Positions 1 to 6,530 of a DNA stretch of 6,844 nt are shown here, piece after piece (the stretch's first letter is position 1; each line of letters starts with the position of its first letter). Made by a program: the position numbers and the translations under genes. The DNA comes from Sulfurimonas autotrophica (lineage in GTDB: Bacteria > Campylobacterota > Campylobacteria > Campylobacterales > Sulfurimonadaceae): NCBI GenBank assembly GCA_015662405.1, contig DQUE01000213.1, positions 1 through 6,844 of the forward strand, in the 5' to 3' direction. The notes under the pieces are model-generated. The model saw nothing but the letters and a program-made list of their open reading frames with translations. It had not been told where the DNA came from and searched no databases.

Positions 1-128
1 ACATCAACCCAAGATGTATTTCCGGCTTTATCGAACATTAGAGTATTTGCTTCTGGACAATACAAAGTACAAGTATTACACTTGTACTCAGCACACATGT
101 CAGAATTCACTTTTGCTACATAATACAT
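1..128 (-). CDS. Partial 4Fe-4S ferredoxin-like protein (N-terminal 42 residues)
   Basis: The gene runs off the left edge, so only the N-terminus is visible. It begins MYYVAKVNSDMCAEYKCNTC and continues through TLYCPEANTLMFD. The cysteines are spaced C-x4-C-x2-C-x3-C-P (residues 12, 17, 20 and 24), a ferredoxin-type ligand set for a 4Fe-4S cluster. The ATG at 128-126 is preceded by AGGAGA (139-134, minus strand) with a 5-base gap, which fixes the start. No signal peptide is seen, so the protein is probably cytoplasmic. It resembles the small ferredoxin-like subunits of pyruvate or 2-oxoglutarate:ferredoxin oxidoreductases, enzymes that fix CO2 in the reductive TCA cycle. That assignment is an inference from about 42 residues, and a stand-alone ferredoxin is equally possible. 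It is divergent from the dab operon. Confidence 0.7.
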   Translation of the reverse strand, partial: MYYVAKVNSDMCAEYKCNTCTLYCPEANTLMFDKAGNTSWVD

Positions 129-191
129 TTTTCTCTCCTATTATATATGACTTAAACATAAATACTTACTTCAGTTATTGAGTATTCGTCA

Positions 192-219
192 ATTCTATTA
201 AAATAAGTATCTTTATCAA
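192..219 (-). promoter_or_regulatory. Candidate sigma-70 promoter for the divergent ferredoxin-like gene
   Basis: On the minus strand, TTGATA (219-214) is followed after 16 bases by TAGAAT (197-192), close to the -35 and -10 consensus. Transcription would start near 185, giving a leader of about 57 bases before the ATG at 128. A second box, TATAAT at 145-140, lies too close to the ribosome binding site to serve. This is assigned by pattern only; such hexamers are common in AT-rich DNA. Confidence 0.4.
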
Positions 220-231
220 TTATGAAGTATC
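205..231. repeat. Direct repeat AAGTATC, 20-bp spacing, flanking the -35 box
   Basis: AAGTATC occurs at 205-211 and again at 225-231. The copies are exactly 20 bp apart (about two helical turns) and bracket the proposed -35 hexamer of the minus-strand promoter. Two sites on the same DNA face at a promoter suit a dimeric activator or response regulator. Chance is possible, since the region is AT-rich. Confidence 0.3.
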
Positions 232-545
232 AAAAAATATTTCTCTATTTTTATCAACAACATTTTATGTTTTCAGTTAGGAGTTTACTTGGAAAGTCCT
301 TTATATTTTATTAATTTATTAGATAAATTATTTTTCTAAAAGAAGCAAATTGGATGAATATGTCCACTTTGTAAGTATAATAGCTACTTTTTGAAGCGAA
401 GTTATAGCAAGGAGTTGGATGTTACATTAAGTAACACAAAATATAGTTAGATTTTATCAAAAGGCTATAAATAGGAGCTTTACCTAAATTTTTTCTTTGC
501 GAATACTTAGTTTATTTGAATTTTAAGCTGACTTAAAAAGTAATA

Positions 546-805
546 ATGTTTAAATTGCTGCCATGTATTGGCAAAAAGCCATTAAATTTGAATCAAAGGA
601 TTGAAATTGTTCAAGTAGAGTAGTCTTTGGAACCTTCAGTGCTTTATGATAGACTAGAAGGAGTTGAGAAGAAGAGGGAATGCAAGGGTTTACTATTTAA
701 TTAAAGTAAAGCTTTGGAAAAATTTTGTAAAAGCAACTATTTGTGTTAATACAAAATGAGATTGAATATAGTTCTGAGAATATTGTAAAAAGAAAAAGAC
801 TATGA
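546..805 (+). pseudogene. Probable decayed LysR-type regulator, N-terminal part only
   Basis: There is no open frame here, but fragments in two frames read like a LysR-family N-terminus. From 624, after an in-frame TAG at 621, the frame gives SLEPSVLYDRLEGVEKK and then RECKGLLFN. This can be aligned to the LysR recognition helix and following turn, typically of the form S-A-L-S-D-R-I-K-E-L-E-K-E-L-G-C-K-L-F. A TAA at 702 interrupts it, followed by SKALEK, where LysR proteins often have a short strand leading to LT-x-G. After a frame change, residues NEIEYSSENIVKRKR (755-799) suit the LysR linker helix. The effector-binding domain is missing: the dab promoter region begins where it would start. 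LysR genes are known beside DAB operons in other bacteria, which makes a lost regulator reasonable. The alignment was made by eye against a remembered consensus, so coincidence cannot be excluded. Confidence 0.35.
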
Positions 806-827
806 TACGGTGTGAGTTTAGATGCTT

Positions 828-833
828 TATAAT
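828..833 (+). promoter_or_regulatory. Candidate -10 box for the dab operon
   Basis: A perfect TATAAT lies 79 bases before the dabB start. No good -35 hexamer sits 16-18 bases upstream, but Campylobacterota sigma-70 promoters often lack one and rely on T-rich sequence, here the GTTTAGATGCTT just before the box. Transcription would start near 840, leaving a leader of about 73 bases. Confidence 0.4.
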
Positions 834-863
834 GCTCTTGCGTCACTTGCTAGTTTAAGATAA

Positions 864-879
864 AAATATTACAATATTT
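864..879. promoter_or_regulatory. Inverted repeat AAATATT-N2-AATATTT in the dab leader
   Basis: Perfect 7-bp arms with a 2-bp centre lie between the proposed transcription start and the dabB ribosome binding site. A dimeric repressor could bind here. It is made only of A and T in the arms, so a chance palindrome is quite possible and an RNA hairpin would be weak. Confidence 0.25.
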
Positions 880-902
880 AAAGAAATAAAAAAAAGAGTT
901 AT

Positions 903-907
903 AGGAG
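903..907 (+). promoter_or_regulatory. dabB ribosome binding site that selects a GTG start
   Basis: AGGAG ends 5 bases before GTG at 913. No ATG lies near with comparable spacing, and the protein from this GTG begins directly with the hydrophobic first helix expected of the NuoL/MrpA family. Confidence 0.75.
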
Positions 908-912
908 TTTTA

Positions 913-2514
913 GTGGAAAAAATTATATTGCTTATTCCGGCTATTCCAATAGTAATAGCATTTTTGCTTATTTTTGTAAACAAAAAAGAGTTAATCCCAA
1001 AAATAAGTCTTTTGTTGTCGAGTATGATAGCTTTACTTGGTTTATATGGTGCATACTATGTTATAAGTAATGAGACGGAAATTACAGGTTTTGGTGGTTT
1101 GTTGATTTATAATCAGCTCTCAGCTATTTTAGTTCCTTATGTTGCAATTTTAGGGTTGGTTATTCGAAAATATGCTACTAAGTATATGTGGGATGAGGCA
1201 GGATACAAAAGATTTTTTATTCTTTTAAACTTCATTTTTGCATCAATATATTTACTGGTTATGAGTAACAATCTTATTGTACTCGCATTAGCATGGCAAC
1301 TTATGAGTGTTGGTCTATATCTGCTTGTATCTTTTAATGTAGGTTCTAAAACTGCTGTAAAAAATGCACGATGGACTATGTATATTCATAAATCTGCAGA
1401 CTTTGTCTTTATACTTGCAGTTATTCTTACATATCATTTATTTGGTAGTTTTGATTTGGCTGTGTTAAAAGAGCAGTGGCTGGTTATGTCTCAAAACCCA
1501 ATAAATAATCCTATGATTTTTGCAGTTGGTTTACTCTATTTGATAGCGGCAATGATGAAATCAGCAATTGTGCCATTTCATATATGGCTGCCTTACACAT
1601 CAGAGGCTCCAACACCAGTCTCTGGTTTGATGCATGCAGGAGTTGTAAATGTTGGAGGTATCTTACTGAATAAAATGGCATATTTGCTCATATTAACACC
1701 TGCTGTGCTCAATATTGCGTTTGTAATTGGTCTATTTACTGCTATATTTGCATCAATGCTTATGCTTGTAGTTTCAGATATAAAGCGCTCACTTGGATAC
1801 TCAACAGTAGGGCAAATGGGGTATATGATCATGGAAGTAGGCTTAGGTGCATTTTCTCTCGCTGTTTATCATTTAATAGTGCATGGAATTTTTAAAGCTT
1901 CTCTTTTCTTAGAATCAGGAAGTGTAATTAAGTATGCAAGAAATGATTCTATTGTGCCAGAGCGTCTTTCATATAAAATATTTTCAAAAGAAAAACTAAA
2001 ATATTATAAAGTGAAAACAGTAAACCGTATTGCACTTTTTACTTTTGTTCCTGTGGTTACGTTTATTGGAGTGAAAATGTTGCTTGAACCAGAATTTTTT
2101 GAGGCAAATGCAACGCTTGTTATTTTAGCTTTTGCCTGGCTTACTGGAATACAGTTTTTTCTTTCATATTTTAGAGTTGCTAAACCTAATTCATTGAAGG
2201 TTATACTTGGCATTATAAGCTCTTTTGCTCTTATATTTTTTACATATGAGTATATAGGATCGTCATTAGAGCATTTCTTATATGGCGAGGATGCTTTACT
2301 GTTTTATAAAGCAGCAACACTAAATGTTAGCATGGCGATGGCAGTTGCCGTTGTGATTTTTTTAATGTTTATTGGTTGCTTATTTATATTTAGAAAAGAG
2401 GGTGGGAATTCAAAGAGAAAACCAGATCAAAGTAAATGGAGTTATTATAGATTTTTGGCGAACGAGGGGTACTATTTTACTATGTTTAAAAGTTCTAAAA
2501 AGGGTGAGTTATGA
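913..2514 (+). CDS. dabB: DAB system proton-channel subunit DabB (NuoL/MrpA-like)
   Basis: This is an integral membrane protein of 533 residues with about 12-14 transmembrane helices, of the NuoL/NdhF/MrpA proton-channel family (Proton_antipo_M). In DAB systems it carries cations down their gradient and holds DabA on the membrane. The family core is clear. KSAIVPFHIWLPYTSEAPTP (216-235) and SGLMHAG (237-243) match NuoL helices 7-8, with K216 equivalent to the central channel lysine and H241 to the conserved histidine. SDIKRSLGYSTVGQMGY (288-304) and HLIVHGIFKASLFL (320-333) match the next helices, giving H320, H324 and K328. D163 matches the NuoL helix-6 aspartate. The helix-5 glutamate of NuoL is Q129 here (AWQLMSVGLYLL). 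The protein ends in a basic tail (494-533) and lacks the long lateral helix of complex I NuoL. The product is not complex I: there are no nuo genes nearby and dabA follows. Its TGA overlaps the ATG of the next gene by 4 bases, so translation is probably coupled. Confidence 0.92.
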   Translation: MEKIILLIPAIPIVIAFLLIFVNKKELIPKISLLLSSMIALLGLYGAYYVISNETEITGFGGLLIYNQLSAILVPYVAILGLVIRKYATKYMWDEAGYKRFFILLNFIFASIYLLVMSNNLIVLALAWQLMSVGLYLLVSFNVGSKTAVKNARWTMYIHKSADFVFILAVILTYHLFGSFDLAVLKEQWLVMSQNPINNPMIFAVGLLYLIAAMMKSAIVPFHIWLPYTSEAPTPVSGLMHAGVVNVGGILLNKMAYLLILTPAVLNIAFVIGLFTAIFASMLMLVVSDIKRSLGYSTVGQMGYMIMEVGLGAFSLAVYHLIVHGIFKASLFLESGSVIKYARNDSIVPERLSYKIFSKEKLKYYKVKTVNRIALFTFVPVVTFIGVKMLLEPEFFEANATLVILAFAWLTGIQFFLSYFRVAKPNSLKVILGIISSFALIFFTYEYIGSSLEHFLYGEDALLFYKAATLNVSMAMAVAVVIFLMFIGCLFIFRKEGGNSKRKPDQSKWSYYRFLANEGYYFTMFKSSKKGEL

Positions 2515-3251
2515 TAGCTAATATTGTGTTTTTTTTGTTAGTTGGTGCTTTGCCATACTATATCTTTTTAGAAAAAAGTGAGAAGTTCAGCAGTAAGTTT
2601 ATATTTCAACTGAGTGCATTTTTGTTAACATGTGCTATTGTGTTGTCTTTTTTTATAGAAAATGAGTACTCTAAGACATTGGTAGTTATTGCATATATTT
2701 CGGCAATGTATTCAGTATATAGAGCAATGAAGACAACAAACTTTTATAAACTTGCATACTATTTTATTTACATAAATGCACCGTTTTTTCTTCTTTTTGA
2801 AGAAAATGGTGCATTTTACAGTCTGTCTTTATTGATATCGTTGTTTGGACTTTATGCAATTGCAAATTTTTATGAAAAACATTATGGAAGTGCGAATTAT
2901 CTTTATGTACGTGGGATAACACTTGCTACACCGCTAGTTGGGATTTATATTACTGTCTATTTAATTAGTATAGGGCTTTATCCGCCATTGCCGAATTCTC
3001 TGTTTTTCTTAGCCTATGTTTTTGATACAGAAGCCGATTTTTTATGGTATATTATTATTATCAGTATATATTGTGGAAATTTTTTGGTTTCTATGAAGGT
3101 TTTGGAGAAGTCAATTTTTGGAAAAACGAATCCTAATATCCATTATGTTGATTTAAATACAAAAGAGAAGATTCCTCATTTTACGATTATAGTACTACTA
3201 GGACTATTGAGTCTTTATGCAACGAAGGAGATATTTACATGGGTATTGTAG
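2511..3251 (+). CDS. Polytopic membrane protein between dabB and dabA; NuoM/NuoN-like C-terminal half
   Basis: The protein has 246 residues and about eight or nine predicted membrane helices (roughly 2-20, 30-49, 55-70, 79-96, 101-119, 132-156, 163-171, 177-196 and 223-244). It has no standard name that I recognise. From residue 134 it follows the pattern of the last part of NuoM/NuoN/MrpD antiporter subunits: RGITLATPLVGIY, then the turn GLYPPLPN (155-162), a helix ending VLEKSIFGK (197-205), and DLNTKEK (214-220) before a final helix. NuoM has a comparable R-G, G-x-P-x-x-x-N, YFGK and DLN-x-R/K-E series. The N-terminal channel half, with its essential Glu/Lys pairs, is absent, and no lysine or glutamate follows the GLYPPLPN turn. 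A structural or docking subunit of the DAB complex is therefore more likely than an active ion channel. It overlaps dabB by 4 bases and dabA by 13, which strongly implies joint function. Homology was judged by eye only. Confidence 0.85.
   Translation: MIANIVFFLLVGALPYYIFLEKSEKFSSKFIFQLSAFLLTCAIVLSFFIENEYSKTLVVIAYISAMYSVYRAMKTTNFYKLAYYFIYINAPFFLLFEENGAFYSLSLLISLFGLYAIANFYEKHYGSANYLYVRGITLATPLVGIYITVYLISIGLYPPLPNSLFFLAYVFDTEADFLWYIIIISIYCGNFLVSMKVLEKSIFGKTNPNIHYVDLNTKEKIPHFTIIVLLGLLSLYATKEIFTWVL
3225..3230 (+). promoter_or_regulatory. dabA ribosome binding site inside the upstream gene
   Basis: AAGGAG lies in the coding end of the middle gene, 8 bases before the dabA ATG at 3239. It supports this start despite the 13-base overlap, and it lets terminating ribosomes reinitiate on dabA. 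Confidence 0.75.
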
Positions 3252-6112
3252 CAAAACTAGATGCCATTAAGGGGAATGTCCCACACTATTGGCCTATAGG
3301 TTCATTTATTCATCACAATCCGTTAAAAGGTTTTGAATATCTTAATTTCAAAGAGGGACTCAGTAGAGCAAAAAAAATTTATGGTGGGAAAGTTTATATG
3401 GAGCCATCATACTATTTGAAATTTTACCATGAAGAAAAAATTTCTCATGCTATATTAGAAGAGAATCTCAAAGAGGTTTTAGAAGTTGATGGATTGGCTC
3501 AGTATTATGACTTGGCAATGAAATGCCTTTTGGAGGTAAATCCACAATGGAATGAGTTTAGAAAACAGGCTGATAACAAGGAGCATCCAATTGATAAAGA
3601 GCTTTTGGACTATTTGGATGATGAGTTTTCTTACCATAATAAAGAGAGATGGTTAAAACAACTTACAAAGCATATGACTCTCTATGAAATGAACGATATT
3701 CTTTTTTATCGTGATGATAAAGAGATTATAGAAAAAAGCATTATAGAGTACATCAGTCGTTATTTGGATGAAGAACAAACGACAATTGCTATGCAAAACA
3801 GAGAACTCGGAATGTTTGAGACATTTAAACTCTATGAAAATTTTGAGTATCCATATGATTCTGAGAGGTTTGTAGAAGAGGCGCTTGATAAGTTACATGT
3901 AAAGAATAAAGAGAGATACCTCTTAACGCATTTACTGAAACTGCATGGTTGGGCTGGGTTTATTAAGTATCGTTCAGAAGATCCAACTTATTATGCACAA
4001 CAGCAGTATCCTTCTTCATTGATGGACTATATGGCTATAAGACTCTATTATGAACTTGCATATCTACAGCATAGAGAGATTAATAATTTTGATCTTTTAC
4101 ATGAGTACTCTTTAAAGAACTCTTCCTATGTTGTACTAAAAGTACTCAAACATAACTATAATTTACCAGGTAAATATATAGATCTAATGGAAGAGTCTGA
4201 TAATTATGATGATATTTTAGAACGTTATGTGCAAGAAGAGTTGCAACTTGATGCAAAGCAGGTGCATCTTGCAAATGATATTCTTAAAAACAGAGATATT
4301 CCTTTGGTTGAACTTGCAAAAATTATGGAAGTATTGCGAGAAGAAGAGGGGTATATATGGATGAAATCTCTTGAAGATACCTATATTCACTCTTTTATAA
4401 ATGAAATGGATCTTAGTGATAAGCCACAGACACAAAGAGCCTTAGCATCGGTAACCATGTGCCTTGACGTAAGATCTGAGATAATGAGAAGGTCTATTGA
4501 GAAGAGTGGAAACTATACAACTTTTGGTGCTGGAGGATTTTTAGGTTTTCCTATTGCTTTTGTTGAATTTGATAAAACAAATGAGCAACTTTTATGTCCG
4601 GCAGTAGTAAAACCAGGCAATATAGTATTTGAAATACCCAAAGAGATAGATAGTGATTATAAGTCTAAAAAAACCGTAACAAAAACAACAAAAAAGGTAA
4701 TAACAGATCTGAAAAACAATCCTTTTACACCATATATTATGGTTGAAGCAATAGGCTGGTTTTTTGGAATTAATCTGTTTGGAAAAACATTTGCACCGCA
4801 AAAGACTGAGAAGTTTTTTGCAAAATTTAAAGCAAAAAAGCCACAAACAACATATACTTTGGATAAATTGTCTGATCAAGAGATCATGATGTATATAAAT
4901 AAACTCCATATACATCTTATTCACGAGGCTATGGTAAAAGAGTCTTCAAATCAGTATACAGAAGAGGAGATAGAGGCTATTAGAGACTATCTTGTTTTTG
5001 GTAAAGAGCTCTCTTTTGATGTTTCAGAAAACTTTTTGACAGTTTTAAAAGATGAGTATCAGATAACTCCTGATGATTATGAGTTGCAAAAAGCAAAACT
5101 TGCAAAAGTTGGGTTTACGCTTGAAGAGAAGGTAGAGTATCTGTACAAGTTTTTAACTATGATAGGGCAGGTTGATAACTTTGCAGAGTTTGTGCTTCTA
5201 TCTGGGCATGTAAGCCGTTCTGATAATAATCCATTTGAATCCGCACTTGATTGTGGTGCTTGTGGTGGTAAAAGTAGTCTTCCTAACAATAGAGCGATGT
5301 GTATGATTGCTAATTCAAAAGAGGTACGAGAAGAAATCGCAAAAAAAGGTATTGTTATTCCTGATGATGTGAAGTTTATTCCAACATTACATATTACAAC
5401 AACTGATGAGGTGGAGTTTTATGATACCGATATTTTGACACAGGAGGAGATGCAAAGATTTTCAGTTGTTATGGAAGATTTTAAAAAGGCATCTGCGAAT
5501 GCGAGAAAAGAGAGAATATCACAGCTTCCTTATACTAAGACAGAAAATGATATTATGGTTAAGTCTATGGATTGGTCAGAGACAAGACCAGAATGGGGAC
5601 TAGCAGGTGTTATGGGTGTCTTTGCAGGTCCAAGAAAATCTGTAAAACATATGGCATTTGGTAATCGACTCTTTTTACACTCTTATGATGCAGATTTAGA
5701 TAATGAAAATGCTGATATACTCACGCGAATTTTCAACGGTCCACTTGTTGTAGGGGAGTGGATTAATCTTGAACACTATTTTGCTACTGTTGATAATGTC
5801 GCATATGGTGCCGGTTCTAAGGTCTATCATAATGTTGTCTCAAAAGTAGGTGTTTTTAATGGAAATTTCAGTGATTTAAAAATTGGTCTTCCGACACAAT
5901 CGGTTCTTTTAGAGGGTGAGGCTTATCATGAGCCTGTAAGACTACTTACTTATATGGAAGCTCCTTTAGAGACAGTGGGTAAAGCTGTTGAGAATTCGAT
6001 TGCAAAAGAGTTTATTTTAAATGAATGGATACGTCCGATCATCATAGATAAGAAGGCGAAAAAGGTCTATTCGTATGAGTCAGGAGATTTTAAAGTGATA
6101 AAAGAGTTTTAA
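3239..6112 (+). CDS. dabA: DAB system catalytic subunit DabA (DUF2309/UPF0753, beta-CA-like)
   Basis: The protein has 957 residues and is a soluble, membrane-attached subunit expected at the cytoplasmic face with DabB. DabA proteins resemble beta-carbonic anhydrases and are thought to hydrate CO2 to bicarbonate, driven by cation flow through DabB. The family N-terminus is present (VPHYWPIGSFIHHNPLKGFE, from about residue 14). The zinc site is complete: C408 and D410 in VTMCLDVRSEIMRR (R412 being the expected partner of D410), H657 in LSGHVSR, and C672 in ALDCGACGG. The 15-residue gap between the last two ligands equals that reported for Halothiobacillus neapolitanus DabA (H524, C539). C408 to H657 is about 76 residues longer than in that protein; the added stretch includes a lysine-rich part near 478-495 and the membrane-like VEAIGWFFGINLFG. 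C-terminal signatures are also present: DWSETRPEWGLAG (from 778), WINLEHYF (from 841) and GLPTQSV. I see no frameshift or missing ligand. No convincing terminator follows. Confidence 0.96.
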   Translation: MGIVAKLDAIKGNVPHYWPIGSFIHHNPLKGFEYLNFKEGLSRAKKIYGGKVYMEPSYYLKFYHEEKISHAILEENLKEVLEVDGLAQYYDLAMKCLLEVNPQWNEFRKQADNKEHPIDKELLDYLDDEFSYHNKERWLKQLTKHMTLYEMNDILFYRDDKEIIEKSIIEYISRYLDEEQTTIAMQNRELGMFETFKLYENFEYPYDSERFVEEALDKLHVKNKERYLLTHLLKLHGWAGFIKYRSEDPTYYAQQQYPSSLMDYMAIRLYYELAYLQHREINNFDLLHEYSLKNSSYVVLKVLKHNYNLPGKYIDLMEESDNYDDILERYVQEELQLDAKQVHLANDILKNRDIPLVELAKIMEVLREEEGYIWMKSLEDTYIHSFINEMDLSDKPQTQRALASVTMCLDVRSEIMRRSIEKSGNYTTFGAGGFLGFPIAFVEFDKTNEQLLCPAVVKPGNIVFEIPKEIDSDYKSKKTVTKTTKKVITDLKNNPFTPYIMVEAIGWFFGINLFGKTFAPQKTEKFFAKFKAKKPQTTYTLDKLSDQEIMMYINKLHIHLIHEAMVKESSNQYTEEEIEAIRDYLVFGKELSFDVSENFLTVLKDEYQITPDDYELQKAKLAKVGFTLEEKVEYLYKFLTMIGQVDNFAEFVLLSGHVSRSDNNPFESALDCGACGGKSSLPNNRAMCMIANSKEVREEIAKKGIVIPDDVKFIPTLHITTTDEVEFYDTDILTQEEMQRFSVVMEDFKKASANARKERISQLPYTKTENDIMVKSMDWSETRPEWGLAGVMGVFAGPRKSVKHMAFGNRLFLHSYDADLDNENADILTRIFNGPLVVGEWINLEHYFATVDNVAYGAGSKVYHNVVSKVGVFNGNFSDLKIGLPTQSVLLEGEAYHEPVRLLTYMEAPLETVGKAVENSIAKEFILNEWIRPIIIDKKAKKVYSYESGDFKVIKEF

Positions 6113-6186
6113 TAATAAATTTATTTAATTATATTTTTAAGCGTAAAGTGATATAAGTAAGTATTACGATATAAAGGAGAGAATGC

Positions 6187-6528
6187 ATGTATACAATAGA
6201 AGTTGATAAAGAGTGTAGTTGTTTTAAGAAGAGTGAATTTGAAAATAACCTAACTTTTGAATCACGAGAAGATATGATTAATAAAGCAAGAGTAATGGAG
6301 TGCCGGATGAATCAAGAGTTCTGTATGAAACACTTTTTTCAAGCAGTAGATTATGGTGATAAAATCATAATTCATAGCACTGTAAGACCTGCAGATGACG
6401 AAGAAGATGAAGATATTGAAGATGCAAGAGATTTAGTGCAAAAAAGTTGTGTTACTATTGGTTTTGATGCAAGTGAAAGTACTCCAAATGGAAAAGAAAA
6501 CTGTAGTACTCCAAGTTCTGACTTTTAA
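6187..6528 (+). CDS. Small cysteine-containing acidic protein of unknown function
   Basis: The protein has 113 residues, with no signal peptide and no membrane helix, so it is probably cytoplasmic. I do not recognise a named family. It has six cysteines: C10 and C12 in ECSCFKKSEF, C39, C46 in EFCMKHFF, C88 and C106. The CxC pair plus C46 and H49 could make a metal site, but this is speculative. A strongly acidic stretch (ADDEEDEDIEDARD, 69-82) separates an ordered N-terminal half from a Ser/Thr-rich tail. The ATG at 6187 is preceded by AAAGGAGAG with good spacing; an ATG at 6183 opens only seven codons. The 74-base gap after dabA has a weak TATAAG (6152-6157) and no clear terminator, so it may have its own promoter or be read through from the dab operon. 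Base use resembles its neighbours. Confidence 0.75.
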   Translation: MYTIEVDKECSCFKKSEFENNLTFESREDMINKARVMECRMNQEFCMKHFFQAVDYGDKIIIHSTVRPADDEEDEDIEDARDLVQKSCVTIGFDASESTPNGKENCSTPSSDF

Positions 6529-6530
6529 TC

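Larger units (their letters stand above)
129..545. other. Gene-free AT-rich divergent intergenic region
   Basis: No intact reading frame of useful length is seen on either strand. Besides the minus-strand promoter and AAGTATC repeat, it holds three weak items on the + strand: an AGGAG plus TTG start opening a 16-codon frame (289-339), an isolated TATAAT at 376-381, and the inverted repeat TGTTAC-N5-GTAACA at 420-436. The TATAAT could be the old promoter of the decayed regulator downstream. No RNA gene was recognised. Confidence 0.5.

Noticed and set aside
140..145. TATAAT on the minus strand as the promoter of the ferredoxin-like gene
   Set aside because: The transcript would start inside the ribosome binding site at 134-139, leaving no usable leader.
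741..756. TTTGT-N6-ACAAA inverted repeat as an operator
   Set aside because: Five-base A/T-rich arms are too short to stand out, and the stretch is better explained as part of the decayed regulator.
1593..1832. 79-codon minus-strand open frame inside dabB
   Set aside because: It lies opposite the most conserved antiporter core, which explains its openness; no ribosome binding site or family signature.
913..3251. Complex I (NADH dehydrogenase) membrane genes
   Set aside because: The NuoL-like protein lacks the lateral-helix extension, no other nuo genes are present, and the pair is directly followed by dabA.
4592..4924. 110-codon minus-strand open frame inside dabA
   Set aside because: It is rich in Cys, Phe, Tyr and Ile, as expected from the complement of a lysine-rich AT-rich gene, and it lies wholly under conserved dabA coding sequence.
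6114..6125. Palindrome AATAAATTTATT just after dabA as a terminator
   Set aside because: An A/T-only 12-base palindrome has no room for a stable stem and loop, and such sequences are expected in AT-rich spacers.
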